Assembly: GCF_025837095.1 (NCBI RefSeq)
Contig: NZ_CP107551.1
Span: 124,001-188,000, forward strand
Reading direction: 5' to 3'
Source of the DNA: Rhodococcus sp. Z13
GTDB taxonomy: Bacteria; Actinomycetota; Actinomycetes; Mycobacteriales; Mycobacteriaceae
DNA length: 64,000 bases
Below, piece by piece: positions 8,097 to 16,103 of the stretch. Both the position numbers and the translations under genes were made by a program. The notes under the pieces were generated by a model, which saw only the letters and a list, made by a program, of their open reading frames with translations, had not been told where the DNA came from and made no database searches. Position 1 is the first letter of the stretch; each line of letters starts with the position of its first letter.

Positions 8097-8452
8097 GTGC
8101 GCGACCACTCCTTCCGTATCGCTTCGGGACCTCGACGACGGCCTCGGTGACGCGTCGCAGGTGGGGATGGACACATCGTGCTGTGTTCTCGAGTCGCACA
8201 TGCGACGGCCGGGAAACGAAACACCGCACCCCGAACGAGAACGCACAGCACGGGTTTGCGGCCGATCGCGAGTCTGTGACGTGCTTTTTTCCGGAGAGAG
8301 GAATGTGCGGGGGAGGGTGGCGTGACGCCCGTCGCATCCTTCCGCCGAGCGGATTCCCACTCGGGACACGTACGCCGTTCCCACAGGTAACCCGGATGTA
8401 ACAGAACGCCATTAGCGTCCCGGAACACCGGGTCGGCGAAAGGACTCAGATC
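8097..8452. promoter_or_regulatory. Divergent mau/permease control region
   Basis: These 356 bases hold no gene and must contain the promoters of the mau operon (minus) and the permease-iclR pair (plus). A perfect inverted repeat, GTCGCA-CA-TGCGAC at 8193-8206, is the best operator candidate; IclR proteins bind dyads of about this size. A second dyad, CCCGG-AACA-CCGGG at 8419-8432, sits just before the permease ribosome binding site. No clear -35/-10 pair could be chosen. Confidence 0.5.
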
Positions 8453-9967
8453 GTGACGGCAGCACTTCGGGCGGCGATCGATCGTGCACAGGCCGCGGAA
8501 CCCGCCGCGGATCAGGTGTTCTCGCCGCTACGCGCCCTCGGGCGTCGGCAACTGTCCCAGCTCGACCTCATCGGGCAATCGCTGTCGACGATCGCGCCCG
8601 CGACCGGCATGGTGTTCATCGCGCTGTGGATGACGGTGAGCGGACCGGGATTCGGCGGTGTCGTCACCATCGCGGTGACCACCGCGGTCGTCGTGCTCGT
8701 CGCGCTGTGCATCACGGGCTTCACGCGGCGACTGGCCGCCGCGGGTTCACTCTACAGTTTCGTCTCCCAGGGGCTCGGTACACGCGCTGCGCTGGTGACC
8801 GGAACCGCGCTCCTCGCAGGATATCTCGGAATCGCGATCTCCGTGCTCGCGCACGGCGCCCTCACGGTGCTGGACCTCGCCGAACTCGTCGGGCTGCATC
8901 TGCCCGGCGCCGGGGCCTGGCTGATGGCGGCGGTGGTGCTCGGCGGGATCGTCGCGCTGATCGCCGTCCGCGGCGTGCGATTCGCGACCCGGGCGATCCT
9001 GCTCGTCGAGACGTGCTCGCTGGTACTGATCGTCGCCACGATGCTGGTCGCGCCGTCGGGGAGTGCGACCGGCGTCGAACCGTCCGCGTCGTCGCTGAGC
9101 CTGCTGCCCTTCCTCGCCCTCATGACGGTGCTGTCCATGGCCGGCTTCGAGAGCGCGGCCTTCTTCGGTCCCGAGGCGCGGCGTCCGCTCGTCACCGTCA
9201 GCCGCACCGTGCTCGTCACCCCGCTCGTCGTCGGGGCGCTGTTCGTCTTCGCCGCGGTTGCCTCGCTGTCCGGGCGCGGAGAGCTGATCGTGGGGGCGTA
9301 CTTCGACGGCCTCGACTCCGGTGCGTCGTGGTCGATCGTGCTCGCGGTGAAGGTCGGCATGGCGTGTTCGTGGTTCGCCTCGACCCTCGGCTGCGCCCAG
9401 GCCGGGTCGCGGCTGCTGTACTCCATGGGGGTCGAGCGGGTACTGCCCGCTGCGCTGGCCCGGGTCCACGGGACGCTGCGCACCCCCTGCGTCGCCGTCG
9501 CCGCCTTCGTCTCCGCGAACATCCTCGGTGCGTGCCTGTACCTGCTGTTCCTGCAGGACGAATCGACCGAGTTCGACGCAGTGGTGGAGGTCGCGCTGGT
9601 CACCGCGTACACGCTCGTCGCGGTGGCGTCCCTGCGGTTCCTGCACCGCATCGGTGAGGACATGTGGTGGACCCGCGGCGCGTCGGTGTTCGTCGCGCTG
9701 CTCGGCGGTGGCCTGCTGGCCTTCTCCGCCGTCGACGGCAGTATCCACGGATCGCTCGCGGTGCCGGTGGCACTCGTCGTCCTCGGGGCGGCGGGTCCGC
9801 TGTGGCGTGCGGTGCTGCGCCGGCTGCGGCCGCAGAGCCTGGCGACCATCGGTGTCTTCGACACCGTCGAGACCGCGGATCTGCTGCCCGGAGCGGGCAC
9901 ACTCATCGTCGACGAGCAGGGACGTCGGCGGATCGTCGCGGGGGATGCACCGGAGGAGCGGATGTGA
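8453..9967 (+). CDS. APC-superfamily permease, probable amine or amino acid uptake
   Basis: A 504-residue membrane protein with about 12 hydrophobic helices and the APC family's first-helix pattern (SLSTIAPATGMVF near residue 43). The GTG start has AAAGGA 8 nt upstream. Such permeases take up amino acids, polyamines or amines with protons. It diverges from the mau operon and is followed with overlap by an IclR regulator, so uptake of the amine substrate, or of a related compound, is a reasonable guess. The dehydrogenase acts outside the membrane, so uptake is not needed for the oxidation itself; it could serve nitrogen use. Confidence 0.8.
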   Translation: MTAALRAAIDRAQAAEPAADQVFSPLRALGRRQLSQLDLIGQSLSTIAPATGMVFIALWMTVSGPGFGGVVTIAVTTAVVVLVALCITGFTRRLAAAGSLYSFVSQGLGTRAALVTGTALLAGYLGIAISVLAHGALTVLDLAELVGLHLPGAGAWLMAAVVLGGIVALIAVRGVRFATRAILLVETCSLVLIVATMLVAPSGSATGVEPSASSLSLLPFLALMTVLSMAGFESAAFFGPEARRPLVTVSRTVLVTPLVVGALFVFAAVASLSGRGELIVGAYFDGLDSGASWSIVLAVKVGMACSWFASTLGCAQAGSRLLYSMGVERVLPAALARVHGTLRTPCVAVAAFVSANILGACLYLLFLQDESTEFDAVVEVALVTAYTLVAVASLRFLHRIGEDMWWTRGASVFVALLGGGLLAFSAVDGSIHGSLAVPVALVVLGAAGPLWRAVLRRLRPQSLATIGVFDTVETADLLPGAGTLIVDEQGRRRIVAGDAPEERM

Positions 9968-10722
9968 CCGCCCACGTGCCGATCCGGTCCTCCGAGGCGA
10001 CCTTCGGAGGACGGCAACCCCATGCCGTGCAGAAGGCGCTGGGGATGCTCGAGGCGGTCGCGCAACTCGGACCCGGCACGACGGCGAAGGAGATCGCCGC
10101 GTTCGCGGGGGTGCCCCCGGCGACGGCCTACCGGATGCTGAACCTGCTCGTCGCCGACGGTTATCTCGTGCGGGTACCGGACCTGTCGGGTTTCGCGCTC
10201 GGCCGCCGCACCGCCGAACTCGCCCACGCCGCAGCGGAATCGAATCCCTCGGAATCACTCCACGACGTGATGGAGGACCTGCGGGGATGTACCCGCTTCG
10301 GTCTGCACGTCGCGTCGTTCGCCGGGGGCCGGCTGCGGTTCGTCGACCAGGATCCCGACCACGAGATCGTCGCGATCACGACCCTGTCGAAGACCCTGCA
10401 CGCCAATGCCATCGGCAAGCTGATGCTCGCGCACGTACCGGGGGTGTGCCCGCAACCGGAGCTGCGGCGGCTCACCGAGTTCACGATCTGCGACCGTGAT
10501 TCGCTGAGCCGCGAACTACGCGACGTGGTCACGCTCGGTTACGCGCACGAACACCAGGAGACCCGCCCGGGCCGGTCGGCGCTGGCCGTCCCGGTCCGCG
10601 ACTCGTCGTCGTTCGTGGTGGGCGGGCTCTACCTGCACGGGTCGGCGGCGAAGGTGCAGCCCGATCCGGAACTGGTGCGTTTCCTCGTCGAGGGATCGTC
10701 GCGGCTCACCGGCCTGCTGTGA
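9964..10722 (+). CDS. IclR-family transcriptional regulator
   Basis: A 252-residue regulator: N-terminal winged helix-turn-helix (TAKEIAAFAGVPPATAYRML, about 41-60) and C-terminal ligand-binding domain. The GTG start overlaps the permease stop (ATGTGA) and has GGAGG 7 nt upstream, so the two are coupled. An ORF that extends further upstream in this frame runs through the permease and is not real. It probably controls the permease and perhaps the divergent mau operon through the dyad at 8193-8206; this is inference from position. Confidence 0.88.
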   Translation: MTAHVPIRSSEATFGGRQPHAVQKALGMLEAVAQLGPGTTAKEIAAFAGVPPATAYRMLNLLVADGYLVRVPDLSGFALGRRTAELAHAAAESNPSESLHDVMEDLRGCTRFGLHVASFAGGRLRFVDQDPDHEIVAITTLSKTLHANAIGKLMLAHVPGVCPQPELRRLTEFTICDRDSLSRELRDVVTLGYAHEHQETRPGRSALAVPVRDSSSFVVGGLYLHGSAAKVQPDPELVRFLVEGSSRLTGLL

Positions 10723-10749
10723 GCCGGGCGAGCGCCTCCACGAACGAAC

Positions 10750-10789
10750 GTGCGCGTTCCCGGAGGCCGGAACCGCCGGGAACGCGCAC
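10750..10789. terminator. Hairpin between iclR and the SDR gene
   Basis: A perfect 14-bp stem (GTGCGCGTTCCCGG at 10750-10763, complement at 10776-10789) with a 12-nt loop lies between two convergent genes and likely serves both. Confidence 0.7.
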
Positions 10790-10809
10790 GGAGTAGCAGA
10801 CGCGTCCGC

Positions 10810-11577
10810 TTACCGCGGGGCCATGCGCAGGGCGCCGTCCATGCGGATGGTCTCGCCGTTGAGGTAATCGTGCTCGACGATCATCTGCACGAGCTGCGCG
10901 TACTCGGCCGGCTTCGCCAGACGCGACGGGAACGGCACGCCCGCCTCGAGGCCCTTGCGGTACTCCTCGGTGACCCCGGCGAGCATCGGGGTGTCGACGA
11001 TACCGGGGGCGATGGTGTTGACGCGGATGCCGAACTGCGCGAGGTCGCGGGCGGCCGGGACCGTCATGCCGTGCACGCCGCCCTTCGATGCGGAGTACGC
11101 GATCTGGCCGATCTGGCCCTCGAAGGCGGCGACCGAGGCGGTGTTGACGACCACGCCGCGCTGGCCGGACTCGTCGACCGGCTCCGTCTTCGAGATGGCG
11201 TCGGCGGCCAACCGCATGACGTTGAAGGTGCCCAGCAGGTTCACGGTGATGACCGTGCGGAACAGCTCGAGGTCGTGCGGGCCGTTCTTCGACAGGATGC
11301 GGCCGGCCCAGCCGACACCGGCGCAGTTGACCACGATGCGCAGCGGCTCGCCCGCCTCGACGATGCGGTCCACGGCGGCCTGGACCTCCTCGCCGCTGGT
11401 GACGTCGGTGGCGATGAGGGTGACCCCCTCGGGGGCGGCGTCACCGACGCGGTCGATGGACTGCTGGAGGTCGAGCCCGTAGACCGTGGCACCGGCTTCG
11501 ACGAGACGGCGTGCGGTGGCGGCGCCCAGGCCGGAAGCGGCCCCGGTGACCAGCGCGGCGGATCCCTGAATCTGCAC
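10810..11577 (-). CDS. SDR, 3-hydroxyacyl-CoA dehydrogenase type
   Basis: A 255-residue short-chain dehydrogenase. It has the nucleotide motif TGAASGLG (residues 11-18), NCAG (84-87) and the catalytic YSASK. The ending MDGALRMAPR and the SVAAFEGQIGQ segment are typical of the HSD17B10-like 3-hydroxyacyl-CoA dehydrogenases, which oxidise 3-hydroxyacyl-CoA with NAD in beta-oxidation. It is a clear paralogue of the SDR at 36965-37726. The GTG start has AGGAG upstream. The gene stands alone, so its substrate is unknown. Confidence 0.85.
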   Translation of the reverse strand: MQIQGSAALVTGAASGLGAATARRLVEAGATVYGLDLQQSIDRVGDAAPEGVTLIATDVTSGEEVQAAVDRIVEAGEPLRIVVNCAGVGWAGRILSKNGPHDLELFRTVITVNLLGTFNVMRLAADAISKTEPVDESGQRGVVVNTASVAAFEGQIGQIAYSASKGGVHGMTVPAARDLAQFGIRVNTIAPGIVDTPMLAGVTEEYRKGLEAGVPFPSRLAKPAEYAQLVQMIVEHDYLNGETIRMDGALRMAPR

Positions 11578-11636
11578 TGTTCGAATCTCCTGTAGTCCGA
11601 GCCTTTACGGCATACGAGTGTCGTACGCCACGCACA

Positions 11637-12884
11637 CTAGCCGGTCGCGGGCGGCAGAGCCGCGCGGGTGGGGACGCGTGGGCGCAGGGCGAACACCCCG
11701 CCCGCCGCGGCGACGAGGCACGCGACGGCACCGAGCAGCAGCCCGGCGCGGCCACCCCACTGCTCGCACACCCAGCCGGCGATCGGGCCGCCCACGGCGG
11801 TGGAGCCGAGGAAGGCGACCGACCACAGAGCCATGACCCGCCCGCGCATGGTCGGCGCGGACGCGAGCTGCAGGGTGCTGTTGGTGGTGGAGGTGAAGGC
11901 GGTGCTCACCGCACCCACGACCACCATCGTCGCGATCACTACGGTCAGATTCGGGGCGGCGGCCGCGATGCCCATGGCCACGGCGAACGCGAGAGCCGTG
12001 ACCACCAGCGGTTTCGTGCCGGTGCGGCCCCAGGTGGCGATCACCAGGCCACCGACCACCGATCCGGCGCCCATTGCGGCGGTGAGCAGACCGTACGCGC
12101 CGGCACCGGCGTCGAAGGTGTGGTCGGCGACGATGGGCAGGACCACCTGGAACTCGAAGGCCAGGCAGCCGACCAGCGCCATCATCAGCAGCGGCACCGC
12201 GAGGTCGGCGTCGTTCCGTACGTAGGCGAGACCCTCGCGCAGTTGTCCCTTCGCGCGGGCGGCGGGCGGGGAGGGCTGCAGTTTCGACACGTCGAGGGTC
12301 ACCAGCGAGGCGATGACGGCGACGAAGCTCGCGGCGTTGAGCAGGAAGCACACCCCGAGGCCACCGGCAGCGATGACGATGCCGGCGACGGCCGGGCCGA
12401 TCATGCGCGAGCAGGAGGCGAGCACCGACTGCAGGCTCACCGCGTTGCGCAGGTCCTTCGGGCCGACCATCTCGAGCATGAACGACTGCCGCGCCGGGTT
12501 CTCGAAACACTGGTTGAGGCCGAGCATCACCGCGAGCACGTAGACGTGCCACAGCGCTACGGTGTCGGTGACGACGAGCAGGCCGAGGAGCAGGGCCTGC
12601 ACCCCCATGAGGGACTGCAGGAAGATCATGAGCCGGCGTTTGTCGGTGCGGTCGGCGACGACCCCGCCGTAGGGGCCGAGCAGCAGCATCGGCACCGTCT
12701 GCAGGGCGAGCACGACGCCGATGGCGGTGGCCGAGCCGGTGAGCTCGAGGACGAGCCAGGACTGCGCGACCGTCTGCATCCACGTGCCGATCAGCGAGAC
12801 GGCCTGGCCACTGATGTAGCGGCGGAAGTTGGGGCCCTTCAGGGCGGCGAAGGTTTGTCCGCGTATGTCGTCGAGCACCGTCAC
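11637..12884 (-). CDS. MFS exporter paired with a MarR regulator
   Basis: A 415-residue major facilitator with about 12 helices. GGVVADRTDKRR between helices 2 and 3 is the family signature, and the sequence fits the MFS_3/EntS-like exporters. Its GTG start overlaps the stop of the marR gene (GTGA), so the two are co-translated. The pairing suggests efflux of a toxic compound or metabolite that the MarR protein senses; the compound is unknown. Confidence 0.85.
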   Translation of the reverse strand: MTVLDDIRGQTFAALKGPNFRRYISGQAVSLIGTWMQTVAQSWLVLELTGSATAIGVVLALQTVPMLLLGPYGGVVADRTDKRRLMIFLQSLMGVQALLLGLLVVTDTVALWHVYVLAVMLGLNQCFENPARQSFMLEMVGPKDLRNAVSLQSVLASCSRMIGPAVAGIVIAAGGLGVCFLLNAASFVAVIASLVTLDVSKLQPSPPAARAKGQLREGLAYVRNDADLAVPLLMMALVGCLAFEFQVVLPIVADHTFDAGAGAYGLLTAAMGAGSVVGGLVIATWGRTGTKPLVVTALAFAVAMGIAAAAPNLTVVIATMVVVGAVSTAFTSTTNSTLQLASAPTMRGRVMALWSVAFLGSTAVGGPIAGWVCEQWGGRAGLLLGAVACLVAAAGGVFALRPRVPTRAALPPATG

Positions 12885-13393
12885 GGGCGTGCCCTTTCAC
12901 AGCAGCGCGCGCCGGCGGGGCCGGAGTCGGCGACGTGCTGCGACAGGGCCTCGAGGGCGGGCAGAGCCTCGTGCAGGGCGGCGAGATGCCGGTCGCTCAG
13001 ATCTGCGAGGTGCCGGGCGAACAGGGCGGTGCGCCGGTCGCGCAGCTGGTGCGAGAGGGCTGCGCCGGCGGGGGTGATGTGGACGCGGACGACGCGCTTG
13101 TCGTCGGCGTCGGGGGAGCGGGTGAGCAGACCCGTCTCCTCGAGTTTGCCCACCATGCGCGAGCACATGGTGGGGTTGAGCCCTTCGATCTCCGCGAGTT
13201 CGCGGACGCCGATCGTCTCGTGGCGCGCGACCGTCGTGAGCAGCGTCGCCTGGGATCGGGTCAGCCCTTCCTCGGACGCGAACATCCCCATGCGGCGGGA
13301 GATGCGGCCGAGTGCGATGCGAAGGCGATGTATGTCTTCGGCGTCGAACGGGGGAGCGTCGTATCGAGGGGCGGGGTCCTGATTCGTGGACAC
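12881..13393 (-). CDS. MarR-family regulator
   Basis: A 170-residue winged-helix regulator. The DNA-binding helices are in RELAEIEGLNPTMCSRMVGKL and the wing in DADDKRVVRVHITPAG, both typical of MarR. The GTG start at 13393 has GGAGG 7 nt upstream; an in-frame ATG at 13413 lies before that site and is less likely. It is the first gene of a two-gene unit with the MFS exporter and probably represses it. Confidence 0.87.
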   Translation of the reverse strand: MSTNQDPAPRYDAPPFDAEDIHRLRIALGRISRRMGMFASEEGLTRSQATLLTTVARHETIGVRELAEIEGLNPTMCSRMVGKLEETGLLTRSPDADDKRVVRVHITPAGAALSHQLRDRRTALFARHLADLSDRHLAALHEALPALEALSQHVADSGPAGARCCERARP

Positions 13394-13472
13394 GGAACCA
13401 CCTCCGGAATTCATTTGCCTATCGGCAAGCATACTCCCGTTCGTGGGCGATCGGCAGGGATCGCGCGAGTGA

Positions 13473-14171
13473 TCAGCGACGCACGGGCTCGGGGGAGGGG
13501 GTGGGCTCGACGGTGCGCGAACGGCGCTGGAACGCCCACATCGCCACCGCGGCGACCAGCAGCGTCCCGGCACCGGCGACCGGGCCCACGACGGGCGCGT
13601 CGGGGAAGATGCCCTCACCGAGCATCCAGGCGCCGAACCCGAAGAACAGTGCCGAGGCACCGAGCCGGATGGCGTTCTCGGGCAGGTGACGACCCAGGAC
13701 GGCGCCCACGATGATCGCGAGGGCGTCGGCGGCGACCATGCCCACCGTGGAACCGACCCACACACCGGCCCAGTTGTTGTCGGCCGCCAGGGTGATGGTG
13801 GCGAGCATCGTCTTGTCGCCGAGTTCGGCGAGGAAGAACGCCGAGCTCACGGCGAGGAAGGCGGAGCGGGTGACCTTGGCCGCCTTGGACTGCTCGTCGT
13901 CGTCGAGGGAGTCGCCGCGCAACGTCCAGGCACCGAAGAAGAGGAAGGCCGCGCCGCCCACGATCGACATCGCGGTGGCGGGGATCGCGAGCCCGAGATA
14001 GTGGCCGACGGCCACGGAGACGAGGTGCACCGCGGTGGTGGCGAACAGGATGCCCGACAGCACGACCCACCAGCGATAACGCAGGGCGAAGGTCATCGCC
14101 ATGAGCTGGGACTTGTCGCCGAGCTCGGCGACGAAGACGACCGCGAAGGACAGCAGAAGTGCGGACCACAT
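13473..14171 (-). CDS. UPF0016/GDT1-family manganese exporter
   Basis: A 232-residue membrane protein made of two homologous halves. Each carries the family motif E-x-G-D-K (AELGDKSQ near residue 15, AELGDKTM about 115 residues later). Members of this family move Mn2+ or Ca2+ out of the cytoplasm. The ATG at 14171 has GGAGG 9 nt upstream. A yybP-ykoY manganese riboswitch precedes the gene, which supports Mn export induced by excess Mn. The convergent-side neighbour is marR, and the Mn-type superoxide dismutase lies 1 kb away. Confidence 0.9.
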   Translation of the reverse strand: MWSALLLSFAVVFVAELGDKSQLMAMTFALRYRWWVVLSGILFATTAVHLVSVAVGHYLGLAIPATAMSIVGGAAFLFFGAWTLRGDSLDDDEQSKAAKVTRSAFLAVSSAFFLAELGDKTMLATITLAADNNWAGVWVGSTVGMVAADALAIIVGAVLGRHLPENAIRLGASALFFGFGAWMLGEGIFPDAPVVGPVAGAGTLLVAAVAMWAFQRRSRTVEPTPSPEPVRR

Positions 14172-14243
14172 ACGGCGTTTCCTCCTCTCGACGGAGGAAA
14201 ACTGGGGCTTCCTCCGGACGTCCGGCGCACGGTGCGTCGAACG

Positions 14244-14352
14244 GCCGAAGGTCTCGCCCACCGGATGTGGATTCCGGTCCGCCGGGCCGGGAAGCGCGAT
14301 GACGCGCCGCCAGTGTGTCGACCCGGCGATTGGGGGCTACTCCCCTTCGCGG
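14244..14352 (-). ncRNA. yybP-ykoY manganese riboswitch
   Basis: Read on the minus strand, the leader contains the two conserved blocks of the yybP-ykoY aptamer: GAAGGGGAGTAGCCCCC near 14348-14332 and GGTGGGCGAGACCTTCGG near 14261-14244. The first and last parts pair (CGAAGG at 14349-14344 with CCTTCG at 14251-14246) to close the basal helix. In this class Mn2+ bridges the two internal loops and turns on genes for Mn export. It sits 75-180 nt before the exporter start. The call rests on motif recognition only; a covariance-model score was not available. Confidence 0.82.
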
Positions 14353-14434
14353 CCCAGAACATTACCTCGGGAAACGAGTTCTGTAAACGAAATGCAAAAA
14401 TTCGGAAAACCGAATTCTCGTTTCCCGGGCGTCC

Positions 14435-14962
14435 TCACGCCGCCAGCAGCATGGCCAGAATCGCGGTGTCGGGATCGCTGTTCGGATCCACCCCGACCTT
14501 GCTCACCAGCGACGTCACCGTCCCGTCCGGCTCGGCCTCCACCCACGCCGCCCGGTGCTCGAGACCGAGATGCGGAATGCCGGGCAACAGCACACAACCC
14601 GATGCCGCACCCACGTTCTCCGGCAGCGACGGCGTCGTCTCCGAGGGTGGGTGCAGCATGATCAGTGCCGGTGGCTGATGGCCGGTGAAACGCCCCGGTC
14701 GAACGGCCTTCTCGCCCAGCACCGGGCCCTCCGCGACGACGAGCCCGACGGTGCCCGGCATCGGGTCCTCGGGTAGTTCCTCCTTGACCTCGAAGACCGT
14801 CGAGGTCGGCAGCAGTCCCGGAAGCGACGCGATCCGCACCGTCATCGCCAGGACCTGGGCCCACTCGCGGGTGGTCGCGGGCCATCGCCCGGAGACGACG
14901 AACCCGCGCAGAGACCCGTCGGAATGGAATGCGGCCAGCTCGATCCGGCTGTTGTCGTTCAT
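14435..14962 (-). CDS. Unknown protein, 175 residues
   Basis: Not recognised. The protein is soluble, with no signal or membrane segment. It contains stretches such as REWAQVLAMTVRIASLPGLLPTSTVF and a conserved-looking PALIMLHPPSE. The ATG at 14962 has GGAGGGG 10 nt upstream. It lies between the superoxide dismutase and the manganese riboswitch and could be read with neither. Codon use looks like its neighbours. Confidence 0.6.
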   Translation of the reverse strand: MNDNSRIELAAFHSDGSLRGFVVSGRWPATTREWAQVLAMTVRIASLPGLLPTSTVFEVKEELPEDPMPGTVGLVVAEGPVLGEKAVRPGRFTGHQPPALIMLHPPSETTPSLPENVGAASGCVLLPGIPHLGLEHRAAWVEAEPDGTVTSLVSKVGVDPNSDPDTAILAMLLAA

Positions 14963-15173
14963 CTTCGTCACACCCCTCCCGTTGGGTCGAAAGGAAATTT
15001 CCTCAGGGTCGGTAAGTCGAGAATGCCCGTTTTCTCCGTTGGCACACAAGTGGTGTGGAGTGCCAGACAATTCGCTACGGAATTCTTCATCCGCAGCGGG
15101 AATTTCTGCGGCGGACGACGAACCGGCGCGCGGATGCGGGGAGGGGTGTGCCGGTGACAGGCCCCGAGACGCG
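14963..15173. other. Intergenic stretch without a gene
   Basis: No coding frame is credible here. A 12-bp palindrome, AGGAAATTTCCT at 14992-15003, lies just upstream of the unknown gene and could be an operator. This stretch is visibly more AT-rich than its surroundings. Confidence 0.4.
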
Positions 15174-15205
15174 CCGAGGGGCGCCGGTGTCCCGGCGCCC
15201 CTCGG
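15174..15205. terminator. Strong hairpin after sodA
   Basis: A perfect 14-bp GC-rich stem (CCGAGGGGCGCCGG at 15174-15187, complement at 15192-15205) with a 4-nt loop starts 29 nt after the sodA stop on the minus strand. It is one of the strongest hairpins in the window. Confidence 0.8.
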
Positions 15206-15233
15206 AGGTGGTCTCGTCGACCGCCGGCCGGAT

Positions 15234-15857
15234 CTAGACGATCAGGCCGTTGGTGGCGGTGCGAGCGCGCTCGAAGCGAGCCTGCACGTCCGCCCAGTTG
15301 ACGATGTTCCAGAAGGCCTTGACGTAGTCGGCCTTGACGTTCTGGTACTGCAGGTAGAAAGCGTGCTCCCACATGTCGAGCATGAGCAGCGGGGTCAGGC
15401 CGATCGGAATGTTGCCCTGCTGGTCGTACAGCTGGACGATGAGCAGACGCTGACCGATCGAGTCCCAGGCCAGGATGGACCAGCCGGAGCCCTGGATGGA
15501 GTTGGCGTTCGCCGAGAAGTGATCGCGGAACTTGTCGAACGAGCCGAAGGCGTCGTCGATGGCAGCAGCGAGCTCACCCTCCGGCTTGTCGCCGCCCTCG
15601 GGGGAGAGGTTGTTCCAGAAGACGGAGTGGTTGGTGTGACCACCCAGGTGGAAGGCCAGGTCCTTCTCGAGCTTGGTCGCCTGAGCGGCCAGGGTGCCGT
15701 TCTCACGGGCCTCGGCCAGCTTCTCCAGAGCGGTGTTCGCGCCGGCGACGTAGGTCGCGTGGTGCTTGGAGTGGTGCAGCTCCATGATCTTCGCCGAGAT
15801 GTGCGGCTCGAGCGCTGCGTAGTCGTAGGGCAAGTCCGGAAGCGTGTACTCAGCCAC
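15234..15857 (-). CDS. sodA: Superoxide dismutase, probably Mn type
   Basis: A 207-residue Fe/Mn superoxide dismutase that turns superoxide into peroxide and oxygen. Metal ligands are visible: a His in MELHH (28/29), the His in GGHTNH (74/77) and Asp161 and His165 in LDMWEHAFY. Residues 145-147 are DQQ. The iron enzyme of M. tuberculosis has His in the middle position, and Gln there is known from the Mn enzymes, so Mn is favoured. The GTG start has GAAGGG 7 nt upstream. There is no export signal, although mycobacterial SodA is found outside the cell. A Mn exporter lies nearby. Confidence 0.95.
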   Translation of the reverse strand: MAEYTLPDLPYDYAALEPHISAKIMELHHSKHHATYVAGANTALEKLAEARENGTLAAQATKLEKDLAFHLGGHTNHSVFWNNLSPEGGDKPEGELAAAIDDAFGSFDKFRDHFSANANSIQGSGWSILAWDSIGQRLLIVQLYDQQGNIPIGLTPLLMLDMWEHAFYLQYQNVKADYVKAFWNIVNWADVQARFERARTATNGLIV

Positions 15858-15910
15858 GAAGGGTCCCTTCTCTGCGGGCCTCGAGGGCCCGTGCGGTTAT
15901 TTCCGTACCT

Positions 15911-15928
15911 TTTGGGTTTCCACCCAAA
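15911..15928. promoter_or_regulatory. Inverted repeat upstream of sodA
   Basis: TTTGGGT-TTCC-ACCCAAA is a perfect 7-4-7 dyad, 54 nt before the sodA start. It could be an operator or a hairpin in the leader. It is in the 246-base gap between sodA and the divergent acyltransferase; nothing else notable is there apart from the acyltransferase -10 box. Confidence 0.4.
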
Positions 15929-16091
15929 CCCATAAGTACACCGTGCGCAAGATCGACCGTCATCCGGACACGCCGCAACGCCGGGGACCGTGCACCGCCC
16001 CGGAAACGGACCCGGCGGCCGCGCCACCCCGTCCACCTGCACAAACGTGCGTGCTGCAGGACCGTGGGCGACCCTCGTGTGAACGGCACCT

Positions 16092-16097
16092 TAACAT
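16092..16097 (+). promoter_or_regulatory. -10 box TAACAT, leaderless start
   Basis: TAACAT ends 6 nt before the GTG at 16104, and no ribosome binding site is seen, so the mRNA probably begins at the start codon. Confidence 0.5.
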
Positions 16098-16103
16098 TGG
16101 CGC

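Noticed and set aside
7408-8412. Long N-terminal extension or alternative frame over mauE
   Set aside because: The frames upstream of the ATG at 8096 have no family similarity and run through the divergent promoter region.
1-10722. A hidden MauG or other c-type cytochrome gene
   Set aside because: I looked for CxxCH haem sites in the credible proteins around the operon and found none; Cys pairs there belong to disulfide, copper or iron-sulfur motifs.
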